Below, piece after piece: positions 1-6,842 of a stretch of DNA of 8,632 nucleotides. The position numbers were made by a program, and so were the translations under genes. The stretch comes from DASPKX01 sp035627835 (GTDB taxonomy: Bacteria; Verrucomicrobiota; Verrucomicrobiia; Limisphaerales; SXQI01). Numbering within the stretch: position 1 is the stretch's first letter; each line of letters opens with the position of its first letter. The notes below the pieces were generated by a model. The model was not told the origin of the DNA. It did no database searches and saw only the letters and a program-made list of their open reading frames with translations. Location of the stretch: contig DASPKX010000010.1 in NCBI GenBank assembly GCA_035627835.1, positions 1-8,632 on the forward strand, read 5' to 3'.

Positions 1-660
1 GGCCGTGCTGTCGTACTCATGCGCAAAGACCCCCGCTGGCGAGGTGATGTTCGTCAGGCGCATGGCTGGATCGTAAACGTAGCTGTTGGTCCAGGCAACG
101 CCGCTGACCTGCTGCAAAACGGCTGACGAGCGCACGCGACCGCTGTTGTAGGCGAACGTCACAGTGTCACTTGTCCACGGGCCATCTTCTGAGGCCAGAG
201 CCCCATAGCCGGTGTAAGTGAACGCACTTGTTCCCGAAGCATCCACCATGTTCGTTAGGCGATTGCTCGCATCATACCGGAAGTTCAGGTCCGTGCTGGC
301 TGAATAATTCACGTTGGTCAGGTTCCCAACGGCGTCATAAGCGTAAGCTGTCGTTCCTTTCTCCGGAGTCCAGCGTGTCAGGAGCCGATCCTCAGGATCG
401 TAGGTGTAGCGGAAGCTCTCGGCCAAAGCATGGTCCAGCTTGTTCGTCACGCGCCCCTCCTGATCGTACTTCCAATACGTGTTGTGGAGCTTGCCGTCCA
501 TGAGGTTCGTCAAGTTCCCGCCCGAATCGTACTTGAACAACACCACTTCCGAGTTCGCATTGGTTTCCGCCACTTTCAACCCGCGCTCATCATAGCCAAA
601 GCGCGTCACTTTCCCAATCTGGTTTGTGTGGGAGATCACCCATTGGTCTGGATGTGCCAA
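1..660 (-). CDS. RHS/YD-repeat protein fragment, 5'-truncated, C-terminus beyond left edge
   Basis: The minus strand is open from 714 to the left edge and encodes a run of YD (RHS) repeats of about 20 residues. In order one reads FGYDERG, FKYDSGGNLTNL, WKYDQEGRVTN, YTYDPEDRLL, YAYDAVGNLTNV, FRYDASNRLTNM, FTYTGYGAL, FAYNSGRV, YVYDPAMRLTNI and HEYDSTA. Such repeats form the beta-strand shell of RHS/Tc-toxin-like proteins, which often carry a variable C-terminal tip; here that tip lies outside the window. Intact RHS proteins usually exceed 1,000 residues and have an N-terminal export or fusion domain, absent here. No ATG occurs before the repeats begin; TTG 660 or GTG 639 are the only plausible starts, neither with a clear ribosome binding site. 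YD-type sequence fades near 640-660 and tandem stops lie at 715-720. I infer a truncated, probably non-functional gene. The family call is firm; whether it is expressed is unknown. Confidence 0.8.
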   Translation of the reverse strand, partial: MAHPDQWVISHTNQIGKVTRFGYDERGLKVAETNANSEVVLFKYDSGGNLTNLMDGKLHNTYWKYDQEGRVTNKLDHALAESFRYTYDPEDRLLTRWTPEKGTTAYAYDAVGNLTNVNYSASTDLNFRYDASNRLTNMVDASGTSAFTYTGYGALASEDGPWTSDTVTFAYNSGRVRSSAVLQQVSGVAWTNSYVYDPAMRLTNITSPAGVFAHEYDSTA

Positions 661-694
661 ATTGTGATTAGGCACGACCGGGCACCATAGCCTT

Positions 695-732
695 GCTCTG
701 CCAGAACAGCACGACTATTAGCTGAGCAGAGC
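695..732. repeat. 7-bp inverted repeat spanning the RHS break
   Basis: GCTCTGC at 695-701 is the exact reverse complement of GCAGAGC at 726-732, with a 24-bp spacer. The pair brackets the two stop codons that separate the possible signal-peptide ORF from the YD-repeat frame. The arms are short and do not extend, so this may be coincidence or a scar of rearrangement. It is not a convincing terminator because no T-run follows. Confidence 0.3.
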
Positions 733-783
733 CAGGAAGAGTCGCGTTTTCAACTCAGTTAGCAGGGGTGCTCGTCGGTTCAT
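715..783 (-). pseudogene. possible orphan signal-peptide start of the RHS gene
   Basis: An ATG at 783-781 opens a 21-codon minus-strand frame: MNRRAPLLTE, then LKTRLFLALLS, then TAA TAG. It has basic residues followed by a short hydrophobic stretch, as in the first part of a Sec signal peptide. It is in the same frame and direction as the YD-repeat reading frame that resumes straight after the stops. A plausible reading is that this is the original 5' end of the RHS gene, joined to the repeats by a large internal deletion and closed by nonsense mutations. It is short, has no ribosome binding site, and could be chance. Confidence 0.3.
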
Positions 784-907
784 GAGGACAGGGCTAAATG
801 TGGGTGGCCCGTCCGTTGGAGCGTTCCGATGCGTAAGTGAAGCTGATCCGCCAATGAGTTGCGGACCGTGAGGTAGCGAGAAGCTCTCCTGGCCCCATTA
901 CAAACAG

Positions 908-936
908 GTGGCACCAGCCATGCTGTTGGTTGCCAC
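908..936. repeat. imperfect palindrome, possible REP-like hairpin
   Basis: GTGGCACCA at 908-916 pairs with TGG-T-TGCCAC at 927-936: nine base pairs with one bulged T and a ten-base loop. An alternative inner pairing is CAGC at 915-918 with GCTG at 922-925. The size and imperfect symmetry resemble repetitive extragenic palindromes, but only one copy is visible and no REP-associated transposase is present. It could also be a chance hairpin upstream of the small coiled-coil gene. Confidence 0.35.
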
Positions 937-998
937 ATTTTCAACGCGGGCTCCGCTCCCGAACCACGACATCGCAACGATGAACGCGCTTCAACAGG

Positions 999-1310
999 TT
1001 GCCCTCGAACTCTCCAGCGGCCCATCAAACCACACCCACCGCCTTTGCCGCGGTCGGACGATGGCTCTTGAGGCTCAAGGAAGCCGAACAACGGGATCGG
1101 GAACTCCAACTCGCCTCGCAACGGCTGGAGCTAGAATCGCGCAAATTCGAATTCAACGCCGCCCGCCAGGCCTTGATCCACGCGCAGGATCTTCAAACCA
1201 TCTTGAACCATCCCACTGCCGACAACGAAGACAAAATTTGGGCCGCCCGCGAAAAACTCTTCGGCCCCCGCTCCCTCCTCATCGAACCTCCTGAATACAC
1301 GAAACGCTAA
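999..1310 (+). CDS. small coiled-coil protein, possibly frameshifted at its N-terminus
   Basis: The frame ending at TAA 1308-1310 encodes a helical, charged protein: LRLKEAEQRDREL, then LASQRLELESRKFEFNAARQ, then a segment ending in EDKIWAAREKLFG. Residues about 25-60 are strongly heptad-like, predicting a coiled coil, and the codon choice near the 3' end looks genuinely coding. I do not recognise the function; the layout recalls short helical phage-like or hypothetical proteins of Verrucomicrobiota, which is only an impression. The start is uncertain. The frame is closed upstream by TGA at 981, leaving TTG 999 as the only early start, without a ribosome binding site. In another frame, ATG 980 gives MNALQQVALELSSG, a more natural N-terminus, so one indel near 1025-1035 could have split a gene spanning 980-1310. 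No phage gene is visible nearby. It is probably a remnant or a small accessory protein. Confidence 0.5.
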   Translation: MPSNSPAAHQTTPTAFAAVGRWLLRLKEAEQRDRELQLASQRLELESRKFEFNAARQALIHAQDLQTILNHPTADNEDKIWAAREKLFGPRSLLIEPPEYTKR

Positions 1311-1463
1311 CGGTCAGCGCATGACGTGTGAACCACATTCTTCCTCACCGATCCATGCTCGCCTGTAGGTCGCATTTTTGTCTCTGCGGCCCCAGGAACC
1401 CGCCGAATACGGGATTTTACTTTCCCGGATGTTAGGGCACAGTATCTGCTCAACCCTTTGCAT

Positions 1464-4400
1464 ATGCTGAGACGCTTTCTAGCCCTGGTCGCGCTTGCCC
1501 TTGCCCCGGTCCTGAGTTTTTCTCAGGACACACTTCGGATCAACGAATTCGTTGCCAGCAACTCTTCCTATGCGCCAGTCGGCAGCCCTCCTCATTACAG
1601 TGACTGGATCGAGGTCCATAATTATGGCGGAGCCGCGATCAATCTCAACGGCTGGCATTTGACCGACAGCTTAACTCAGCTCACGAAGTTTAAGTTCCCG
1701 AGCATGAGCATTCCCGCTGGCGGGTACGTGTTGGTGTTTGCCTCCGGCACGAACAAGACCTCACCCCGTCTCGAGGCGGCCTTCAGCCTCAACATTGAAG
1801 GCGAGTCCATTGCGCTGGTGAAGCCGGACGGCGTGACGATCGCGCACGCGATCACCAATGTTCCTCCCCAATTTAACAACATTTCCTACGGCGTGGCGGC
1901 GAACGGCGAGCTGAAGTATCTCGGCGCGCCAACTCCTGGCGCGGCAAACAGCGCGACGACTTTGGCTGGCGCCCTTGTGAAACCACGCTTCAGCGTCGAG
2001 CGAGGCTTTTATCAAGCGCCCTTCATGCTGACACTTTCCACGCCCAGCGAGGGGGCAACGATTCGCTACACCACGAACGGCGTCGCTCCAACCCCGACGA
2101 CAGGGTTTATCTATAGTGGTCCCATCCAGATCAGCGGCACAACTCCAGTCACCGCACGAGCGTTCCGCGATGGCTTCATCCCATCAGAAAGCGAGACTCA
2201 CACCTACTTCTTCCTTGAAGACGTTGTCCGCCAGGCAGCGAACGGGGTGGCGCCTCCCGGTTGGCCCACGAGTTGGGGCGCAAACGTTGTCGATTACGGC
2301 ATGGACCCCGACATCGTAAACGACCCCGTCTATGGCCCGCAGGTGCTTCCTGCCCTACGCGCGATTCCCACGTTTTCCGTGGTGATGAACCTGAACGATT
2401 TGTTTAACCCCACGACCGGCATTTACGCCAACCCGGGCCAGGATGGCCGCGATTGGGAAAGGCCTTGCTCGATCGAGCTGATCTTCCCGGATGGACGTGA
2501 TGGTTTCCAAATCAATGGCGGGATCCGCATCCGCGGCGGATTCAGCCGCAGCACGGGGAACCCGAAACATGCGTTGCGCCTTTTCTTCCGCGAGGAGTAT
2601 GGCGAGCCAAGCCTCAAATATCAGGTGTTCGGGCCCGATGCGGCAGACGAATACGAGAACTTCGACCTGCGCACATTTCAGAATTATTCGTGGAGCTTTC
2701 AAGGGGACGCCAACGGCGTTTTCATTCGCGACATGTTCTCGCGCGACACCCAGTTGGACATGGGCCACGATGCGGAGCGTGGTGATTACTACCACCTATA
2801 CATCAATGGCATGTATTGGGGTTTGTACAACTCAGCGGAGCGGCCTGAAGCCTCCTACGGTGAGACGTACTACGGCGGAGACAAGGATGATTACGACGTA
2901 ATCAAAGTCGAGGCGGGGCCCTACACGATCAACGCGACGGACGGGAACATGGCCGCCTGGGCCACGCTCTACAACACAGCGCGCGCGGGGATCACCAACG
3001 ACACTGTCTATTTCCGCCTTCAAGGCCTGAATCCGGACGGCACAGTCAACACCAACTACCCCGTCTATTTGGACATGCCGAACCTGATCGACTACATGCT
3101 GGTGATTCTTTATGGCGGCAATCTGGACGCGCCGATCTCAAACTTCCTCGGCAATTCCTCGCCCAACAATTGGTACGGCATGCGCAGCAGGGTGGGGCGG
3201 ATGGGCTTCAAATTCTTTGCTCATGATTCGGAGCACACGTTGCTCAATGTGAACGAGGATCGAACCGGGCCTTATAGCTCCGGCGACACCGGCGTCAGCA
3301 AGAGCAACCCGCAATGGATATGGCAGAAGCTGATGGCGAATGCGGAATTCAAGATGCTCGTGGCCGATCACGTCCACAGGCACTTTTTCAATAACGGAGC
3401 GCTAACCCCCGAGGCTGCTAAAGCCCGTTTCGCGGAACGCACCAATCAGATCTACCTGCCCGTGATCGCAGAATCAGCCCGCTGGGGTGACGCAAAGCGC
3501 GCCACTCCGCTGAAGCAATCTGATTGGCTGGCCGCAGTGGGGCGTGTGAACACCTACATGAACACACGTTCAACAGTTGTGTTGAACCAACTTCGCGCGG
3601 ATGGGCTCTACCCGGCAACCGCTGCTCCCACCTTCTCGCAATTCGGCGGACACGTGAATCGCGGCCACCAACTCAGCATCACTGCCTCAAACCCGGTTTA
3701 CTACACCCTCGATGGAAGTGACCCGCGGTTGATCGGCGGGGCAATATCTCCGAGCGCGAAGCTCTACACCGGCGCCGTGACGTTAAACGAAAGCGCTCGA
3801 GTCCGCGCGCGGGCCCGGAGTTCAACCGGTGTTTGGAGCGCCATCAATGATGCGGCTTTTATCATCATCCAGAACTTCTCCGAGCTGGTGATCACTGAAA
3901 TCATGTACAACCCGCCGGATGTGCCTGGAGAGCCGGGCGTGGATGGGGAAGAGTTTGAGTTTGTTGAACTGAAGAACACATCCAACCGCGAATTGGATCT
4001 GAGCGGCGTCCACTTCTCGACAGGCATCGACTACACGTTTGCAAACGGCACGCGGCTCGGGCCCGGCCAATTTATTGTCCTGGTGAGCAACCCGCAGGCG
4101 TTCACAGCCAAGTATCCTCGCGCGCGGGTAAGTGGCGCCTTTACCAACAACCTCGCTAATGGTGGCGAGACGCTAACGCTAAACCATGCCACTGGCACAG
4201 TGATTGCCCGGCTGGCTTACTCCGACGATGCCCCCTGGCCGACGAGCGCGGACGGGACTGGTTTCTCGCTTACATTGATTAACCCTAATGTGGCGGCAAC
4301 GCCCACGTCGGCTTCGGCCTGGCGCGCCAGTTCCGCGGTGGGCGGCTCGCCTGGCGCGGACGACCCGGTGTCGAACGTGCCCGCTATACTCATCACAGAA

Positions 4401-6812
4401 GTGTTAACCCACACAGATCTCCCAGATGTCGACACCATTGAGTTGCACAACCCGACCGCCGCGGCGGTGGATATCAGCGTTTGGTACCTCACTGATTCGC
4501 AGAACACCCCTGCGAAGTTCCGCATTCCAGCGGGAACCCTTCTCGGCCCTGGGCAGCACATCACCTTCAACGAATCCGATTTCAATCCAGCGCCTGGTTC
4601 CGCAACGAGCTTCAGCCTGAGTTCCCTTGGCGAAGAGGTTTATCTGTTCAGCGCCAACGCTGCCGGTGAGTTGACCGGCTATAGCCATGGCTTCCAATTT
4701 GACGCGGCTGCCAATGGCGTGAGCTTCGGACGGCATGTCACCAGCAACAACGAGATCTATTATCCTGCGCAGCGCCAGCGGACGTTAGGCAGCGCAAACG
4801 CCGGCCCGAAAATCGGCCCCGTTATTATCAACGAAATTCGCTACGGGACGTTTGGCGGCGCGGAGGAGTTCATCGAGCTGCTGAATGTCAGCGGGTTGCC
4901 GGTCAAACTGTATGACCCTCAGTTCCCAACCAACAGGTGGAGGATCGAAGGCGTTGATTTCACCTTTCCAACGAATATCGAGATCCCCGCAAATGGGATC
5001 GTTGTGGTGACGGGCAGCGATGCCGCTGCTTTCCGCTCGCGCTATGGCATTCCGCAAAATGTGCAGGTCTTTGGGCCTTATAACGGCTCCCTGCAGGACA
5101 ACGGCGAAACTGTTCGGCTGACCCGCCCCGACGCACCCGACGCGACGACCGGGCTCGTGCCATATGTGACAGTCGATGAAGTGCGTTATGATGACAGCAG
5201 CCCATGGCCGGCGAATTCCCTGGATCCAAACTTTTCCCTCGAGCGTGTCACCGCCTCCAGTTTCGGGAATGATCCCGCGTCATGGCGCGCGAGCGTGAAT
5301 GCGCCCTCGCCCGGTTTCGACAACAACTCGAACCGCCCTCCGCGAGTTCAGGCGGGGCCGGATATTGAGGGAAGCCACACCTCGTTCCCTGCGAGTATCA
5401 ACCTGAGCGCCACCGTTCTGGATGACGGTTTGCCCACTGGCGCCGTTCCCACTGTGCAGTGGACCTTTGTAAGCGGCCCCGGGCCTGTTCAATTTGGGAA
5501 TGCGAATTCAGCCTCGACCACCGCCTTGGTTCCAGGAGTCGGGTCGTATGTTCTGCGCGTCACCGCCAGCGACGGCTCACTGAGCGCGAGCGACGAAGTG
5601 GTCATAACTCTGGAGCGGCCAGCGGGCCCGCAGGTGATTTTACCGGCCGGATCCATCTGGAGATACTCTGACACGGGGGTCGATATGGGGAACGCCTGGC
5701 GAGTTGGGAGCTTCAATGACTTGGGCTGGAGCCAGGCGCCAGCTCAATTCGGCTACGGTGGAAATGGTGAGGTCACCACCCTGAACTTTGGGCCGAACAG
5801 TTCCGCGAAATACCCGACCTATTATTTTCGCAAGAAGATCAACGTCGCCAACCCCGCCGGTATTCAGGATCTCGTTGCGCGCTTAATCCGTGACGATGGA
5901 GCGATTGTTTACATTAACAATGTCGAGGTGTTGCGAGTGAACATGCCCGAAGGAGCTGTGACCTACAGCGCATACGCGAATAGCGCCATTGGGGGCGATG
6001 ACGAGTTTACCTTTACAGACCATGTCATTGATCCGGGCGCTTTGGTGGCTGGCGAGAACACTATTGCCGTGGAGATTCACCAGTCGAACGCGGGCAGCTC
6101 AGACCTGAGCTTTAACCTGGAACTGGTTGCTTCGGTGCTGCCTGGTAATTCCGCGCCAACTGTGAATGCCGGCGCCGATATGGTGATTACATTGCCTGCT
6201 TCCGCCAGCCTTAATGCGATCGTGCGGGATGATGCTCTGCCCCAGCCTCCAGGGTTTTTGGCCAGCCAATGGACGAAAGTGTCCGGCCCTGGGGTGGTGA
6301 CATTCCAGAACGCAAACTTGCCCGGCACGTCCGCGAGCTTCTCCCAACCAGGGCTGTACACGCTGCGGCTTACAGTTAACGACGGCGCAATCACGGCGGC
6401 GGACGATGTGGTTGTCGATGTGAAGCCTGGAACCGCGAGCCCGTACGACCAGTGGCGCGCAACCCACTTCAGCGCCGCTGAACTCACAAATCCAGCGATC
6501 AGCGGCGACAATGCCGACCCTGACCTGGACACACACACGAATATGCAGGAGTTCCTCGCCGGCACAAATCCTCGGGATGGAAGCAGTGTGCTCACTTTGG
6601 GCGCAGTCACTGCCCCTAATGGAATCACACTCCGGGCCACAACCATCGCGGGCAGGAGTTACACCATTCAAGCAACCCCAAGCCTGAGCACGCCTGTTTG
6701 GGAGCGCGTCGCGGACATCGACAACAGCTCCGGTGGCATTGTGGAGCGGACGGACACGAGCGCCATGGCCAGGATGCGCTTCTATCGCATTGTCACCCCT
6801 CGCGTTCCTTAA
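1464..6812 (+). CDS. giant secreted CotH-kinase-family protein with four lamin-tail domains
   Basis: Exported modular protein of 1,782 residues from ATG 1464; a TTG at 1458 would add two. The numbers below count from the TTG. A Sec signal peptide (RRFLALVALALAPVLSFSQ) ends near 23. Then follow lamin-tail (LTD) domain 1 (24-165), a chitobiase-C-terminal-like domain (172-252; IRYTTNGVAPTP), a CotH domain (303-715), a second chitobiase-like domain (722-803; YYTLDGSDPR), LTD 2 (808-970), LTD 3 (976-1117), LTD 4 (1121-1290), a PKD/REJ-like domain (1293-1387), a jelly-roll-like domain (1393-1560; DDGAIVYINNVEV), a second PKD-like domain (1564-1657), a thrombospondin-3-like acidic loop (1684-1708; DPDLDTHTNMQEFL) and a C-terminal module ending FYRIVTPRVP. 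CotH hallmarks are YHLYINGMYWGLYNSAERP and FFAHDSEHTL. Spore-coat CotH proteins are atypical protein kinases; here the target is unknown. Secretion plus adhesion-like folds suggest a cell-surface or extracellular role. Length and frame are continuous. No convincing promoter or Shine-Dalgarno sequence is visible. Confidence 0.93.
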   Translation: MLRRFLALVALALAPVLSFSQDTLRINEFVASNSSYAPVGSPPHYSDWIEVHNYGGAAINLNGWHLTDSLTQLTKFKFPSMSIPAGGYVLVFASGTNKTSPRLEAAFSLNIEGESIALVKPDGVTIAHAITNVPPQFNNISYGVAANGELKYLGAPTPGAANSATTLAGALVKPRFSVERGFYQAPFMLTLSTPSEGATIRYTTNGVAPTPTTGFIYSGPIQISGTTPVTARAFRDGFIPSESETHTYFFLEDVVRQAANGVAPPGWPTSWGANVVDYGMDPDIVNDPVYGPQVLPALRAIPTFSVVMNLNDLFNPTTGIYANPGQDGRDWERPCSIELIFPDGRDGFQINGGIRIRGGFSRSTGNPKHALRLFFREEYGEPSLKYQVFGPDAADEYENFDLRTFQNYSWSFQGDANGVFIRDMFSRDTQLDMGHDAERGDYYHLYINGMYWGLYNSAERPEASYGETYYGGDKDDYDVIKVEAGPYTINATDGNMAAWATLYNTARAGITNDTVYFRLQGLNPDGTVNTNYPVYLDMPNLIDYMLVILYGGNLDAPISNFLGNSSPNNWYGMRSRVGRMGFKFFAHDSEHTLLNVNEDRTGPYSSGDTGVSKSNPQWIWQKLMANAEFKMLVADHVHRHFFNNGALTPEAAKARFAERTNQIYLPVIAESARWGDAKRATPLKQSDWLAAVGRVNTYMNTRSTVVLNQLRADGLYPATAAPTFSQFGGHVNRGHQLSITASNPVYYTLDGSDPRLIGGAISPSAKLYTGAVTLNESARVRARARSSTGVWSAINDAAFIIIQNFSELVITEIMYNPPDVPGEPGVDGEEFEFVELKNTSNRELDLSGVHFSTGIDYTFANGTRLGPGQFIVLVSNPQAFTAKYPRARVSGAFTNNLANGGETLTLNHATGTVIARLAYSDDAPWPTSADGTGFSLTLINPNVAATPTSASAWRASSAVGGSPGADDPVSNVPAILITEVLTHTDLPDVDTIELHNPTAAAVDISVWYLTDSQNTPAKFRIPAGTLLGPGQHITFNESDFNPAPGSATSFSLSSLGEEVYLFSANAAGELTGYSHGFQFDAAANGVSFGRHVTSNNEIYYPAQRQRTLGSANAGPKIGPVIINEIRYGTFGGAEEFIELLNVSGLPVKLYDPQFPTNRWRIEGVDFTFPTNIEIPANGIVVVTGSDAAAFRSRYGIPQNVQVFGPYNGSLQDNGETVRLTRPDAPDATTGLVPYVTVDEVRYDDSSPWPANSLDPNFSLERVTASSFGNDPASWRASVNAPSPGFDNNSNRPPRVQAGPDIEGSHTSFPASINLSATVLDDGLPTGAVPTVQWTFVSGPGPVQFGNANSASTTALVPGVGSYVLRVTASDGSLSASDEVVITLERPAGPQVILPAGSIWRYSDTGVDMGNAWRVGSFNDLGWSQAPAQFGYGGNGEVTTLNFGPNSSAKYPTYYFRKKINVANPAGIQDLVARLIRDDGAIVYINNVEVLRVNMPEGAVTYSAYANSAIGGDDEFTFTDHVIDPGALVAGENTIAVEIHQSNAGSSDLSFNLELVASVLPGNSAPTVNAGADMVITLPASASLNAIVRDDALPQPPGFLASQWTKVSGPGVVTFQNANLPGTSASFSQPGLYTLRLTVNDGAITAADDVVVDVKPGTASPYDQWRATHFSAAELTNPAISGDNADPDLDTHTNMQEFLAGTNPRDGSSVLTLGAVTAPNGITLRATTIAGRSYTIQATPSLSTPVWERVADIDNSSGGIVERTDTSAMARMRFYRIVTPRVP

Positions 6813-6842
6813 GCTCCAAAGGAAAATATCGACATAGGCCGC

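Larger units (their letters stand above)
661..998. other. gene-poor, probably decayed spacer
   Basis: About 340 bases lie between the start of the YD-repeat frame and the next supported reading frame. The minus-strand frame across 780-1121 has low-complexity, arginine-rich content with no recognisable motif and looks like a shadow. Apart from the possible signal-peptide ORF at 715-783, two small inverted repeats and the ATG at 980 that may begin the next gene, I see no gene, RNA, clear promoter or terminator. The mixture of partial frames suggests gene decay or past rearrangement. Confidence 0.5.

Noticed and set aside
228..690. Plus-strand open frames opposite the YD repeats
   Set aside because: The minus strand carries clear YD repeats; these are complementary-strand shadows.
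780..1121. Minus-strand open frame across the spacer and the small coiled-coil gene
   Set aside because: No recognisable motif, unusual composition, and half of it is antisense to the better-supported coiled-coil frame.
1416..1448. Possible sigma-70-type promoter before the CotH gene (TTTACT and TATCTG)
   Set aside because: The spacing of about 21 bp is too long and both hexamers match poorly; it also leaves almost no leader before the start.
1458..1463. TTG at 1458 as the start of the CotH protein
   Set aside because: It adds only two residues, has no better ribosome binding site, and an ATG follows immediately at 1464. It cannot be excluded.
6813..6842. Terminator between the CotH and FAH-fold genes
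   Set aside because: The 30-bp gap contains no hairpin or T-run, so read-through is more likely.
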